Below are positions 25,148 through 34,545 of a stretch of 64,000 bases of DNA, piece by piece. The position numbers and the translations under genes are program-made. Source of the DNA: Paenibacillus dendritiformis (GTDB taxonomy: Bacteria; Bacillota; Bacilli; Paenibacillales; Paenibacillaceae); the NCBI RefSeq assembly GCF_021654795.1, contig NZ_AP025344.1, positions 3,162,501-3,226,500 of the forward strand. Direction: 5' to 3'. How positions within the stretch are numbered: the first letter of the stretch is position 1; the number at the start of each line of letters is the position of its first letter. The notes under the pieces were generated by a model. It was given only the letters and a program-made list of their open reading frames with translations. It had not been told where the DNA came from and did no database searches.

Positions 25148-26605
25148 TTAGCGGCCGCGAATCAGCTCTGGAAGCAGCTTGAGCGCATGCTCCAGCTCAG
25201 GCAGCGACGCATAGGCATAGGACAAGCGAAGCCGCCGGACGGCGGATCGGTCATACAGCACCCCGGGGTTCAATAAGATGCCCTGCTTCAAAGCCTGGTT
25301 GAACAGCCGCTGCACCGGAATCGGCGATGTCAGGCGAACCCAGACATAGAAGCCCCCCTCCGGCCTCGACCAGTCGGCGATATCCGACCAATGGGCCTCC
25401 AGCAGCGCCAGCATGGCGTCGCGCCGCTCCCGCAGCCGCGTGCGTATATGGTCCAGATGCGGCCCATGCATGCCGGACGCGAACCACATTTTGGCCGCCT
25501 GCTGCGACAAGGAGCTCGAGCCGTAGTCGGTTTGCATTTTGATGTCCGCCAACCGCTCGATGACCGGCTCCGGACCGACCACCCATCCGATCCGCAAGCC
25601 GGGACTAACCGCTTTCGACATCGTGCCCACATGCAGGACGATCCCATGATCGTCGCGCGCTTTCAACGGCGCCGGAGGCTCCCGATCAAGCCATAATTCC
25701 TGATAAGCGCCGTCTTCCAGCACCGGCAGCCCGATCGTCCCGCATAACGTCAGGAGCTGCCGGCGGCGGGCCTCGCTCATCACCGTTCCGGTCGGATTGT
25801 GGAAGGTCGGAATCGTATACAGCATCGAGGCCCGATAGGTCCGCCAGCACCGCTCCAGCTCGGACAGCCGCAGCCCGGCCTCGTCCATCGGCAGGCCTAT
25901 CAGCTTCATGCCGGCGGATTGGAAGGCATGGATCGAATATAAGTAAGACGGCTTCTCCAGCAGGATTGCCGACTGGCGCTCCAGCAGCCCGGCCGAGATG
26001 AGCTGCAGCGCCTGGAGCGCTCCGGAGACGATGAGAATGGACGACGGCGACGCCTGGATTCCTTGACGGGATAACTCCCGGCTCAGCAGCCGCCTCAGCT
26101 CCTCATCCCCTTGCGGCTGCTCGTAGCCGAGGGAGACGGGCCGCTTCGCCAAGGAAGCGAACAGCTCGCGGATCTGCTCCTGCGGCAGAAGCTCGGGCGA
26201 CAATTCCCCGGTGCCGAGCCGGATGATATCCGGATCGAATTCCAGCCGGTTGATGGTCTGGATCATCGGCAGATTCGGGTAATGCGCCCCTTCTTCAACG
26301 TAAGAATTCCAATCCGGAAGGTTCATCGGCCGGCGGGCACGTTCGTCGGGAATTCCGATGACCCGGGTTCCTCCCCGGCCCCGGCCTTCAATCCACCCTT
26401 CCGCCATCAGCGCCTCCATCGCGGTAACGACCGTGCTTCGATTGACGCCGAAGGCTGCGGCCAGCTTCCGCTGCGGGGGAAGCTTCATCCCGATGCTCCA
26501 TTCGCCGCTGCGAATCCTCCCCTGGACATATTGCTCGATCTGTCTGTAGATGGGCAGCGGAAGCCGTGGATCCGGCTTCCAGTCCGCCTTGTACGCATTC
26601 GGCAT
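25148..26605 (-). CDS. MocR-family PLP-dependent regulator, PdxR-like
   Basis: A 485-residue fusion: N-terminal GntR winged helix (LPIYRQIEQYVQGRIRSGEW through FGVNRSTVVTAMEALMAEGWI, about 15-85) joined by a linker to a fold-type I aminotransferase domain (from about 115). The PLP lysine is in HVGTMSKAVSPGLRIGW; other aminotransferase marks are TIPTFHNPTGTVMS and LEDGAYQE. MocR proteins sense PLP or an amino compound. It is divergent from a LysE exporter with an inverted repeat between, so it probably controls that gene and itself. AAGGAGAG precedes the ATG. Confidence 0.88.
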   Translation of the reverse strand: MPNAYKADWKPDPRLPLPIYRQIEQYVQGRIRSGEWSIGMKLPPQRKLAAAFGVNRSTVVTAMEALMAEGWIEGRGRGGTRVIGIPDERARRPMNLPDWNSYVEEGAHYPNLPMIQTINRLEFDPDIIRLGTGELSPELLPQEQIRELFASLAKRPVSLGYEQPQGDEELRRLLSRELSRQGIQASPSSILIVSGALQALQLISAGLLERQSAILLEKPSYLYSIHAFQSAGMKLIGLPMDEAGLRLSELERCWRTYRASMLYTIPTFHNPTGTVMSEARRRQLLTLCGTIGLPVLEDGAYQELWLDREPPAPLKARDDHGIVLHVGTMSKAVSPGLRIGWVVGPEPVIERLADIKMQTDYGSSSLSQQAAKMWFASGMHGPHLDHIRTRLRERRDAMLALLEAHWSDIADWSRPEGGFYVWVRLTSPIPVQRLFNQALKQGILLNPGVLYDRSAVRRLRLSYAYASLPELEHALKLLPELIRGR

Positions 26606-26661
26606 CGCCGCTCTCCTTCCCTGTTCACTCCGCAGGCCGGAAGCCTGCGCATCGCAGCTCC

Positions 26662-26696
26662 ATTATAGCTTTTGGTTGGGCTCGGACACAACCAAA
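26662..26696 (-). promoter_or_regulatory. Promoter and operator between pdxR-like and lysE-like genes
   Basis: TATAAT on the minus strand (26667-26662) has a TTGTGT 18 bases upstream. An inverted repeat, TTTGGTTG and CAACCAAA with 10 bases between (26671-26696), covers the spacer and -35; a further CAACC half-site follows at about 26707. Position and symmetry suit autoregulation by the MocR protein. Confidence 0.55.
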
Positions 26697-26777
26697 TGGT
26701 CGGTGACAACCCGAAGCCGGCCAGGTATGCTTGACCTTGTCCTGCGCAAGACGCAACAAGCAACGGGAAGGAAGAGA

Positions 26778-27404
26778 ATGGAACAGATGTGGGAACCTTT
26801 TGTACATGGCGTATTGTTGGCATTCGGACTCATACTGCCGTTAGGCGTTCAGAACGTGTTCATCTTCAATCAAGGGGCGCTTCATACCCGGCTATGGAAG
26901 GCGGCGCCTGCCGTCATTACCGCCTCCTTATGCGACACGCTGCTCATCGTGCTGGCCGTGCAAGGCGTGTCGCTGCTGCTGCTCCAATGGATCTGGCTGA
27001 AAAATGTGCTGTTCGCCGCCGGATTTCTGTTTCTCCTCTATATTGGATATAGTCTGTGGAAGACGGCCGGAGACGGCGTGCAGCCGCAGCGTCGGGCCGA
27101 TTCGATCAAGCGGCAAATGGTCTTTACCGCTTCGGTCTCGCTGTTGAACCCGCACGCGATTATGGATACGATCGGAGTCATCGGCACGAGCTCCTTGAAG
27201 TATGCGGGAACGGACCGAGGCATTTTTGCCGCCGCCGCCGTGCTAGTATCGTGGTTGTGGTTCATCTCCCTGGCGATCGCCGGCAGGGTGCTGCGCAAGC
27301 TGGATACGACGGGCCGGCGCCTGGCGTGGCTGAACAAAGGATCGGCCGTCCTGATCTGGGGAATGGCCGGTTACATGCTGCTGACGATGCTGAAGGGGTC
27401 ATAA
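26778..27404 (+). CDS. LysE family amino acid exporter
   Basis: A 208-residue membrane protein with about six helices. The LysE signature is at the N-terminus: LLAFGLILPLGVQNVFIFNQG, followed by LCDTLLIVLAVQGVSLLLL and a conserved SLLNPHAIMDTIGVIGTSS. LysE members export basic amino acids such as lysine or arginine. ATG 26778 is preceded by GGAAGGAAGAG, which rejects the longer frame that overlaps the PdxR gene. Divergent linkage to a MocR regulator suggests amino acid-responsive export. Confidence 0.85.
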   Translation: MEQMWEPFVHGVLLAFGLILPLGVQNVFIFNQGALHTRLWKAAPAVITASLCDTLLIVLAVQGVSLLLLQWIWLKNVLFAAGFLFLLYIGYSLWKTAGDGVQPQRRADSIKRQMVFTASVSLLNPHAIMDTIGVIGTSSLKYAGTDRGIFAAAAVLVSWLWFISLAIAGRVLRKLDTTGRRLAWLNKGSAVLIWGMAGYMLLTMLKGS

Positions 27405-27764
27405 GTTGCGGCGGATGCCCCTTCGTCACAGACACGTTCCGGAAATAAACGTCCGCCCTGGGGCGACTTTGTTCCGCAAGAGTTGCTCTTGACGCTTGGG
27501 CTTGTCAAGCCCCATTCCCCGAGGCCGCGCCATGCAGAGACGCCGTCATTTTCCCGGGATGAGGGAACTCGGCACGATGAAGGCTGCCTCCCTATTGCCT
27601 CCCTATCCTTGCCGTTCGGGCGGGCCATCGAACCCAATTGGGCCGGGCATGGCGACGCAGCAGTGATGAGACCGCCGGAGAGCGAATAGGTATGAGGGAA
27701 AGAGGGCATCTCAATCGGCATTCATGCCCGAACGGTGCCTAATCCATGTCAAGGAGGCGGTGGA
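27405..27764. other. Intergenic region upstream of GH29 gene
   Basis: About 360 bases without a supported gene. AAGGAGG at 27751 is the fucosidase ribosome binding site. No clear promoter hexamers or operators were recognised. Confidence 0.5.
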
Positions 27765-29513
27765 ATGAATGTGGCAGGGGCGATTCAACCGTCGAATCGC
27801 GAGCAGGCAGAGCGGATGAGCTGGTGGACGGAAGCGAAGTTCGGCATGTTCATCCATTGGGGACTGTATGCCCTTCCCGGAGAAGGCGAATGGCATATGT
27901 ACGGATCGAAAATACCGGTCGCCGAATATGAATCGCTGGCAGAGCAATTCAATCCCGAGCGCTTCAACGCGAAGGAATGGGTCCGGCTGGCCGCGCAGGC
28001 GGGCATGAAGTATATCGTGATTACCGCCAAGCATCACGACGGATTCGCGATGTACGGCTCCCAGGCCGAACCGTTCAATATCGTCGATGCGACGCCGTTC
28101 CAGCGCGATCCGATGAAGGAGCTGGCGCAGGCCTGCCAGGAGGAAGGCATCCGCCTCTGCTTCTATTATTCGCATGTCATCGATTGGCACCATCCGCACT
28201 CGGTGCATCAGTTCGCCAACAACATATGGGATTACAAAATGGAAGAGAAGCAATTCGATACGTATTGGAATGAGCTTGTGAAGCCGCAAATCAAGGAGCT
28301 GCTTACCGAATATGGCCCGATCGGCCTCCTCTGGTTCGATACGGCGGGCGAGCTGTCGAAGAAAGACAGCGAGGATATCGTGGCCCATGTGCGCCGCCTT
28401 CAGCCGGATTGTCTCATTAACAGCCGGGTGAGCCAATACCGGGGAATGGGCGATTATCAATCCAAGGGCGACAACGAGACGCCGATGTTCGGCGAGGAAT
28501 CCCGGCCTTGGGAGACGCCGATGACCATGAATGAGACATGGGGATACTGTCCGAAAGATCAAGCCTGGAAGACGGCCGATTCCCTTATTCGCCAGCTGGT
28601 CACCATAGTCGGCAAGGGGGGGAACTTGCTGTTGAATGTCGGTCCTTCGCCGAAAGGAACGATACCGGAGCCGGCGGCAGAACGGCTTCGCGAGATCGGG
28701 GAGTGGACGGAACGGAATGCGGAAGCGGTTTACGGCGCCTCCGCGAGTCCTTTCCCTTATGAATTCGATTGGGGTGCCGTGACTGCGAAGCCGGGACGCC
28801 TCTACCTGCACGTATTCAATGACAGGTGGCCGCGCGGCCCGTTGAAGCTGCAAGGGATGCGCAGCCGCGTAATCAAGGCATACCTGCTTGCAGACCCGTT
28901 GAGAAGAGAGCTTCCTCTCACCCACACCTACCATGGCGGCACGGAACGTCATACGCTGTCCGTGTCCCTTCCGGACACGGCCCCGGATCGGGCGGTATCC
29001 GTCATCGCGCTCGAAGTCGAAGACGTGCACGATCTCGATACCGGATTCACGGTGCTCCCGTCCGGCCTGCTGAAGGTCGACATCACGTCAGGCGCGGTGA
29101 CAGAGGCGGGCGGCCTCGGCGACGGGACCGCGGCGGTGCGGCGGGCGGATTGGAACATCGCGGTGACGGAGCCTGGCGCCTATGCGCTCTCGCTCATCAG
29201 CTTCAAGCGCGCGGACGCGTCGCTCCCCGATTCCTATGGCGATGGCATTCGGCTCACGTTCGCCGGTGAGACGATCGAGACGGTTCCGCAGGAAGATTCG
29301 GTCATCGCTGAATCCCAGTCATGCCAGTATCCTTACAAGGAGGTCCATTCCCGGCTGGGGAAGGTCTTCATTCCTGCCCCCGGCACGTATGAGCTGACGC
29401 TGACCTCCCGCTTCATCAAGGATCGCCATTCGAAGTTCAACGAGATCTGGCAGGCGGACAAAGTCAAGCTGCGTTCCGTCATGCTGGAACGGATCCCTTC
29501 GCAGCATCGATAG
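27765..29513 (+). CDS. GH29 alpha-L-fucosidase-like glycoside hydrolase
   Basis: A 582-residue intracellular enzyme (no signal peptide). The GH29 barrel (about 1-350) has WWTEAKFGMFIHWGLYALPG, YIVITAKHHDGFAMY and the nucleophile Asp192 in LLWFDTAGEL; a beta-sandwich C-terminal region from about 430 contains DVHDLDTGFTVLPSGLLKVD. It would release alpha-linked fucose from small glycans taken up by the cell. ATG 27765 follows AAGGAGG. It is a stand-alone gene; no transporter is linked, so the source of substrate is unknown. It ends at a shared stem-loop. Confidence 0.88.
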   Translation: MNVAGAIQPSNREQAERMSWWTEAKFGMFIHWGLYALPGEGEWHMYGSKIPVAEYESLAEQFNPERFNAKEWVRLAAQAGMKYIVITAKHHDGFAMYGSQAEPFNIVDATPFQRDPMKELAQACQEEGIRLCFYYSHVIDWHHPHSVHQFANNIWDYKMEEKQFDTYWNELVKPQIKELLTEYGPIGLLWFDTAGELSKKDSEDIVAHVRRLQPDCLINSRVSQYRGMGDYQSKGDNETPMFGEESRPWETPMTMNETWGYCPKDQAWKTADSLIRQLVTIVGKGGNLLLNVGPSPKGTIPEPAAERLREIGEWTERNAEAVYGASASPFPYEFDWGAVTAKPGRLYLHVFNDRWPRGPLKLQGMRSRVIKAYLLADPLRRELPLTHTYHGGTERHTLSVSLPDTAPDRAVSVIALEVEDVHDLDTGFTVLPSGLLKVDITSGAVTEAGGLGDGTAAVRRADWNIAVTEPGAYALSLISFKRADASLPDSYGDGIRLTFAGETIETVPQEDSVIAESQSCQYPYKEVHSRLGKVFIPAPGTYELTLTSRFIKDRHSKFNEIWQADKVKLRSVMLERIPSQHR

Positions 29514-29521
29514 TCATCGCA

Positions 29522-29549
29522 CGTCCCCTGCCCGCTCAGCAGGGGACGC
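29522..29549. terminator. Shared stem-loop, GH29 and QW-repeat genes
   Basis: CGTCCCCTGC and GCAGGGGACG form a perfect 10-bp stem between two convergent stops. There is little T tract. Confidence 0.65.
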
Positions 29550-29557
29550 CGTTATGA

Positions 29558-30454
29558 TTAGGTTCGGGGCAGTCTGCCGAAGCTGCGAAGCGTCAGCAAA
29601 CGATCGACCGTGACGCTGCCGCGCCATTCGAGTTCGCAGGCCGCGCTGACCGCCGGCCAGCTAATCGTCCAGCCGCCGTCCTCCTGCTGCCCCTCCTCCA
29701 ACGCGTCCAGATGCCGGCGAAGGTCCTCCGGGCCGATGAACCGCGCGCAGTAACTCTCCGGCGCCGGAGCCCAGTCCAGCGCCTTGTGCACATAGCCTTC
29801 CGCATGCGGATCCAGCTCAATGACCCCTGGCTGCCGCAGGACGCGATCCAATTGCTCCAGCAGCGGTTCCGCCCTGTCCCGATCCGGGACATGCTCCAGA
29901 AACGTAACGCATTGAATCAGATCATGGAAGCCGTGGAGATCGGGCTGCCCGATGCGGCTCCATACGAACTCGGCCGCATGACGGAACCAGTCTGCTTCCT
30001 GGACCTCCTCCAGCCCGGGCTGCTTCATCATCAGCCCGATGATCCGTCCGGTCGGGTTCAGCGAGGCGCGGCTGTCATCCTCGATCGTCCACCACGGGGC
30101 GTGCGGATAATCATTCACCGTCCGGAACGCCAGCGGGAAGCCGCCGGTGCCCGGAACGGAGATGCTGCGCAAGTACCGCACGATGCCCTCCATGATGTCC
30201 GCATCGAAGACGCCGATCTCATCCATAAGCGCCAGCGCCATCTCCGTCGGCACCGGCTGGCTGTGCGGACAGCGGATATCGGGCTCCAGCGCATGGCCGA
30301 ACCCGCCGTCCTCATTCTGATAAGCCCGCAGCGCTGCGAGCACATCCTCGGCGCGGCCGCCCGCAAAGTGATACTCGAAGCGGCGCCGATCCAGCAGCCG
30401 GGCGTTGTCATAAAGAAAAGAGGCTGCGGCTTCCAATCCAGGTGGTTTCCCCAT
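29558..30454 (-). CDS. QW-repeat (terpene cyclase-like) alpha/alpha barrel protein
   Basis: A 298-residue protein with alternating helices and QW-like signatures: AYQNEDGGFGHALEPD near residue 46 and LEEGQQEDGGWTISWP near the C-terminus. These are found in squalene-hopene cyclase and prenyltransferase-like folds, but the catalytic DxDD motif of cyclases is absent, so activity is unknown. TTAAGGAGG precedes the ATG. It lies 40 bases downstream of the AlkZ-related gene on the same strand and may share its transcript. Confidence 0.7.
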   Translation of the reverse strand: MGKPPGLEAAASFLYDNARLLDRRRFEYHFAGGRAEDVLAALRAYQNEDGGFGHALEPDIRCPHSQPVPTEMALALMDEIGVFDADIMEGIVRYLRSISVPGTGGFPLAFRTVNDYPHAPWWTIEDDSRASLNPTGRIIGLMMKQPGLEEVQEADWFRHAAEFVWSRIGQPDLHGFHDLIQCVTFLEHVPDRDRAEPLLEQLDRVLRQPGVIELDPHAEGYVHKALDWAPAPESYCARFIGPEDLRRHLDALEEGQQEDGGWTISWPAVSAACELEWRGSVTVDRLLTLRSFGRLPRT

Positions 30455-30496
30455 TCTATTAAACCTCCTTAATATTTAACATGATTAATCATATAT

Positions 30497-31174
30497 TCAA
30501 AAGCCGAATACCTTCGCGAAGTACGCCATCGCCTGCGGACTGCTGTGCTCCCCCAGACGCGCTTGCAGGCGGCTTCTTGCCTCGTGCGCCGACATCGGCG
30601 CCAACGGAATCCCCGCGCCCTCCATCCAATGCTCCACCGTCTCGAAGCAAGTGCTGTTCCAGCCGTTCACCTCGCCGGCCTCGTTCCGCGGCGCCCTGAC
30701 GCCGGAGATGACGATGTCGAATCCGGATTGGAGCTCCGCCAATGCCTGATCGAATTCCTTCTTGCTCTCCTTGGCCTTCATGCCGGCCGAGGCACGGAGC
30801 GCCCGCGTCTCGATCCCCTGCTCCTCCTCGATTATCGCATATACCTCCTTGGCGGCCTTCGATATGAGGCCGTCGCCGTACCGCTGCGCGATGCTGCGGC
30901 TGCTTCCGAGAAGGCTCCTCACGGAAGGAACCAGATCGCTGGCGACCAAGATCGCCTTCTTCTTCATGAACTTCCCATACGCCGCGATGCCGTCGCCCGG
31001 GAACCGGACGCGCCAGCGCCAAGGATCGAGTTCCGTATCGGAATGCCACCGCTCGGGCAGCGTAATCCCGGATAGGGAGGGATGATCCGGAATTAAGGGA
31101 GCAAGCGGCAGGATGCCGCAGGCGCGTACGGCCTCGATTGCTTCTTCATATGTATCAATCATTGGCTGCCTCAT
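30497..31174 (-). CDS. AlkZ-related protein
   Basis: A 225-residue protein that I match to the family annotated as AlkZ-related, with the hallmarks TYEEAIEAVRACGILPLAP, GDGIAAYGKFMKKKAILVASD and SGFDIVISGV followed by GEVNGWNSTCFETVEHWM. The central winged-helix part resembles the HTH_42 fold of the DNA crosslink glycosylase AlkZ, but the protein is about half its size and no glycosylase activity is shown. Its ATG overlaps the stop of the WYL regulator by four bases, so they are a coupled pair. A strong AAGGAGG lies upstream. Confidence 0.7.
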   Translation of the reverse strand: MRQPMIDTYEEAIEAVRACGILPLAPLIPDHPSLSGITLPERWHSDTELDPWRWRVRFPGDGIAAYGKFMKKKAILVASDLVPSVRSLLGSSRSIAQRYGDGLISKAAKEVYAIIEEEQGIETRALRASAGMKAKESKKEFDQALAELQSGFDIVISGVRAPRNEAGEVNGWNSTCFETVEHWMEGAGIPLAPMSAHEARSRLQARLGEHSSPQAMAYFAKVFGF

Positions 31175-32169
31175 CTTTCTTCCTCCTTCGAAATCTGTTG
31201 AACCCGGGGCTCCCCGGCCGGCTCATCCGCCGCATACCGTTCGCACATGCGTACGGCCCGATCACGGATTGCCCGGCGGAGGGCCGGCGGCTCGAGCACC
31301 TCTGCGTCGGGCCCCAGACCGTAGAAGAAACCTGCCGCCCATTCCCATTCGCTCCGCGGACACTCAAATTCGACCTCCCACTCCTCTTCCCCAATCTGGA
31401 GCACCCGATCGCCAATATGCTCGTCCTGCTCGGCCAGAAGCGCGCCGCGGTACGTCAGGCGGGCGCGGATCGGTATCTCGCCGCCGCCGGCATCCGGCGC
31501 CTCCTTGACGCGGCTGCGCTTGAGCCGGGACGCTTCCAGCTCCGCCGGAGCTTCGATGCGCTCGATCTCCTGGAACCGATCGACCCGGAAGGTTCGTTCT
31601 TCCTCATGATCGTGGGAGAAGGCTTCGCAATACCAGTAGCCGTGCGCGGACACGATGCGCAGCGGCCGGAGCCGCAGCCAGCGCGTCTGGCTCGCCGATC
31701 GGTAACGGGCCCGAATCCAGATGCCTTCAGCCGCGCAGTCCATCAGCCGGTTCAGCACCGGAACCCGGTAATTCCGCTTCGGCATCGACAAGATCAGCTT
31801 GTCCAGGAGCGGCTCGATTTCGCTCCTCACCTGATCGGGGAGCGCCTGTTTGATTTTGCTCAAGGCGCTCCACCGTTCGGCGTTGAACGGCGTATCGGCA
31901 AGCTGGGTCATGCCCTGAAGCGCGCACAAGACCGTCATCGCCTCCAACGGACTGAACTGCAAGGGCGGAAGCTTATAGCCGTCCATGAGCCGGTATCCGC
32001 CGACAGGGCCGGTCGCGGCGTAGAAGGGAACCCCCATCTCGCTCAGAGCCTGCATGTCCCGCAATATCGTTCGCTTGGATACCTCGAACTTGTCAGCCAG
32101 CGACTGGGCGGTCTCCGTCCCCGTTAGCAGCGCCATCACAATGGCGGCCAGACGGTCCGAACGTTTCAT
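31171..32169 (-). CDS. WYL-domain transcriptional regulator (YafY family)
   Basis: A 332-residue regulator. The N-terminal helix-turn-helix is RLAAIVMALLTGTETAQSLADKFEVSKRTILRDMQAL; the WYL region follows at about 140-220 (IWIRARYRSASQTRWLRLRPLRI with GYWYCEAFSHDHEEERTFRVDR). WYL domains bind nucleic acid or nucleotides, and members such as PafBC and DriD activate SOS-independent DNA damage responses. It is coupled to the AlkZ-related gene, which supports a link to DNA damage. The start is uncertain: ATG 32169 gives the family N-terminus, while GGAGGA lies closer to an ATG five codons upstream. Confidence 0.85.
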   Translation of the reverse strand: MKRSDRLAAIVMALLTGTETAQSLADKFEVSKRTILRDMQALSEMGVPFYAATGPVGGYRLMDGYKLPPLQFSPLEAMTVLCALQGMTQLADTPFNAERWSALSKIKQALPDQVRSEIEPLLDKLILSMPKRNYRVPVLNRLMDCAAEGIWIRARYRSASQTRWLRLRPLRIVSAHGYWYCEAFSHDHEEERTFRVDRFQEIERIEAPAELEASRLKRSRVKEAPDAGGGEIPIRARLTYRGALLAEQDEHIGDRVLQIGEEEWEVEFECPRSEWEWAAGFFYGLGPDAEVLEPPALRRAIRDRAVRMCERYAADEPAGEPRVQQISKEEER

Positions 32170-32227
32170 GGCGGATTCCATTCCTCCTTCCGATTCGCGC
32201 TGTAATCTTTTCGCTCCTGCTGTATGC

Positions 32228-32267
32228 ATTATATCACGGCATTGGTGACAGCTTGCATGTCACCAAT
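32228..32267 (-). promoter_or_regulatory. Long perfect operator and -10 box upstream of WYL regulator
   Basis: ATTGGTGACA and TGTCACCAAT are perfect 10-bp arms around 7 bases (32241-32267). On the minus strand a TATAAT (32233-32228) lies 8 bases downstream, so the palindrome covers the spacer and -35 region. It faces the nos gene on the other side and could serve both. Confidence 0.7.
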
Positions 32268-32472
32268 ATCTGAATTCGGGGGAAATGCGAACCGGTGCCA
32301 CGATGCCCCGCTTGCGGCGCTTGCTCCCCTTGAACCCGCGCCCTGGACTCGGGCAGCCATTCGCGGCTGCGGAAGCCGTAAAGAAAATGTCGGAAACGGA
32401 CACGGGAATGAGGCGGCCGGTATGATATGCTGAAGGTATTGACGACAGATTGAAGGAAGGACAGCAATAGAT

Positions 32473-33573
32473 ATGACGGAAACGCGAACAAGGGAAGAGA
32501 AACTTATCGAGGCGGCGGCCAGCTTCATCGCGCGCTGCTACCACGAGCTCGGCAAGGATGCGGCCGCGGCGAAGCGGCGAATGAGCGAGATTGAGCGGGA
32601 GGTCGCCTCCCGGGGCACCTATGCGCATACCTTCGAGGAATTGGAGCATGGCGCCAAAATGGCGTGGCGCAACAGCAACCGCTGCATCGGCCGCTTATTC
32701 TGGCCGTCCCTGCAGGTCATCGACGAACGGGAAGCGTCCACGGCCGCTGAAGTGCTGCAAGCGCTGCGCAGGCATATCGCCTTCGCGACCAATGGCGGCA
32801 AGATCCGGCCGACGGTGACAGTCTTCCGGGCGGACGAGCCCGGCAGCGAGCCGATTCGGATCTGGAACCACCAGCTGATCCGCTATGCAGGCTATGACAA
32901 AGACGGCCGCCGCTGGGGCGATCCGCATTCGCTCCGCTTCACCCGCATCTGCGAATCGCTGGGCTGGCAGGGCGCGGGGACCCCGTTCGACATTCTGCCC
33001 CTGGTCGTTCAGGCCGGCAGCGAGCCGCCGCAATGGGTGGAGCTGGCGCCGGAGGAAGTGCTGGAGGTCCCGCTGACGCATCCGGAATACGGCTGGTTCG
33101 CAGAGCTCGGTCTCCGCTGGTATGCGGTCCCGATCATTGCGGATATGCGGCTCGAGATCGGGGGAATTGACTACAAAGCGGCTCCGTTCAACGGCTGGTA
33201 CATGGGCACGGAGATCGGCGCCCGCAATCTGGCGGATGAGCAGCGCTATCAACAACTGCCTGTCATCGCGGCGCGCATGGGACTGAACACCGCTTCCAAT
33301 GCGACCCTGTGGAAAGATCGGGCCTTGGTCGAGCTGAACGCGGCCGTCCTGCACTCTTTCAAGGAAGCCGGCGTCAGCATCGTCGATCATCATACTGCGG
33401 CTCAGCAGTTCAAGCGCTTCGAGCAGCAGGAGGCGGAAGCGGACCGTCCCCTGACCGGCGATTGGTCATGGCTGATACCGCCGATGTCGCCTGCGGCAAC
33501 GCATATTTTCCACCAAACCTACAGCAACGAACAAATATCTCCCCTCTTCGACTATCAGACGGCGCCCTATTGA
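32473..33573 (+). CDS. nos: Nitric oxide synthase oxygenase
   Basis: A 366-residue bacterial NOS, an oxygenase domain without fused reductase. The heme-thiolate Cys71 lies in [16 protein letters not shown]; other family parts are [21 protein letters not shown] (substrate Glu in the MGTEIG region), a [12 protein letters not shown] stretch and the pterin region DWSWLIPP near the end. It makes NO from arginine using flavodoxins or other general reductases, and in Bacillus relatives protects against oxidative stress and antibiotics. It is divergent from the WYL regulator and stands alone. A dif-like site follows about 210 bases downstream. Confidence 0.93.
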   Translation: MTETRTREEKLIEAAASFIARCYHELGKDAAAAKRRMSEIEREVASRGTYAHTFEELEHGAKMAWRNSNRCIGRLFWPSLQVIDEREASTAAEVLQALRRHIAFATNGGKIRPTVTVFRADEPGSEPIRIWNHQLIRYAGYDKDGRRWGDPHSLRFTRICESLGWQGAGTPFDILPLVVQAGSEPPQWVELAPEEVLEVPLTHPEYGWFAELGLRWYAVPIIADMRLEIGGIDYKAAPFNGWYMGTEIGARNLADEQRYQQLPVIAARMGLNTASNATLWKDRALVELNAAVLHSFKEAGVSIVDHHTAAQQFKRFEQQEAEADRPLTGDWSWLIPPMSPAATHIFHQTYSNEQISPLFDYQTAPY

Positions 33574-33782
33574 AGCCTTCCAAGAAGGAATTGTGTACAA
33601 GCCCGGAGAGCCGTTCTTCGGGCCTTTTCTCGTTCCAGTGTATTCTGGCAATGTCAATGGGATTATCGCCCTCTCTTGCACTCAAGCCTTCTCATTCATG
33701 GCGTTCTCCTGGCCCGGATCTGGAGAGGCGGTGAATTGGCCCGGCAAGCTCCGGCTGCCCAGCCTTATTCAGTCGTTTATTG

Positions 33783-33810
33783 ATATAACATAATTTATAT
33801 TATGTAAACT
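33783..33810 (-). other. dif-like site B
   Basis: XerD-type arm TTATGTAAACT (33800-33810) with centre TTTATA and other arm ATATAACATAA. The orientation is inverted relative to sites A and C. It lies between nos and the VOC pseudogene. Confidence 0.5.
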
Positions 33811-33869
33811 TGATTGCCCCATATGACCGGACAGATGCCCCTATTCCCCGTTCAGCCCCAGCTTCTTCT

Positions 33870-34311
33870 TCAAGAGGAAGCAGACTGCGGCAAGTCCAGC
33901 TGCCAGCAAATGCCGAATCGATCCGCGACCACCGCAAACTTCGATTGCCAGAACGTCATCTGCAATGGCATCAGAATACGCCCTCCTGCGGACAACCTCT
34001 CGTAGAGCCGGTTCATTTCCTCCTCGCTGCCGCAAGCAATCGTCAGTTGGACGCGATGCTTCTCCTCAAGCTGCCCGTCTCCCGCACTGTCGGCACAATA
34101 GAGCGTCTGGCCGCCGACGATAAATTCCCCGTGAATGAGCTTATCGCAGTCCTCCTCCGCGATGCTCGACTCGACATTGTTCCTGACGTCGCCATAGCGG
34201 CTAATCGTGACGATCTGGCCGGAACCGAACGCTGAACGCGTCTATGTAATAGTTCATCGCTTCTTCCGCCTCGCCTCGGAACATGAGATAAGAAGTAAAC
34301 TTTGTTTTCAT
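33870..34311 (-). pseudogene. Frameshifted VOC/PhnB-like protein gene
   Basis: From ATG 34311 the product begins MKTKFTSYLMFRGEAEEAM, a PhnB/3-demethylubiquinone-like VOC fold. After about 28 codons the frame breaks near 34228-34235, where GTTCGGTTC looks like a small duplication; the next frame continues GSGQIVTISRYGD and runs through CADSAGDGQLEEKHRVQLTI to a TGA at 33870. The two parts together make a normal-length VOC protein. It could be a sequencing error or a real recent inactivation. A healthy paralogue is at 36074. Confidence 0.75.
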
Positions 34312-34545
34312 GCACATCCGCCCTCTCTTTTGAATAGGATTAATTTGTCCGAACAGTTCCTTTCTCATGCCCCTGCCCATCGTTCCTTTCCGTCATCTTC
34401 CGCGCCTTGAACCAGACCGATGAATAAAGAACTATGTATTTTTGTCGATAAATAGCATTTTTTGACAGGATAATAAGCCTTTTTTTACCATCATTTATTT
34501 GTTATACTATTAAAAAATGATAGCCAGAAGCGAGAGGGGTGCCTG

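Noticed and set aside
27711..29030. A 439-residue minus-strand protein
   Set aside because: It is antisense to the GH29 gene, and its composition (rich in Arg, His and Leu) is that of a shadow frame.
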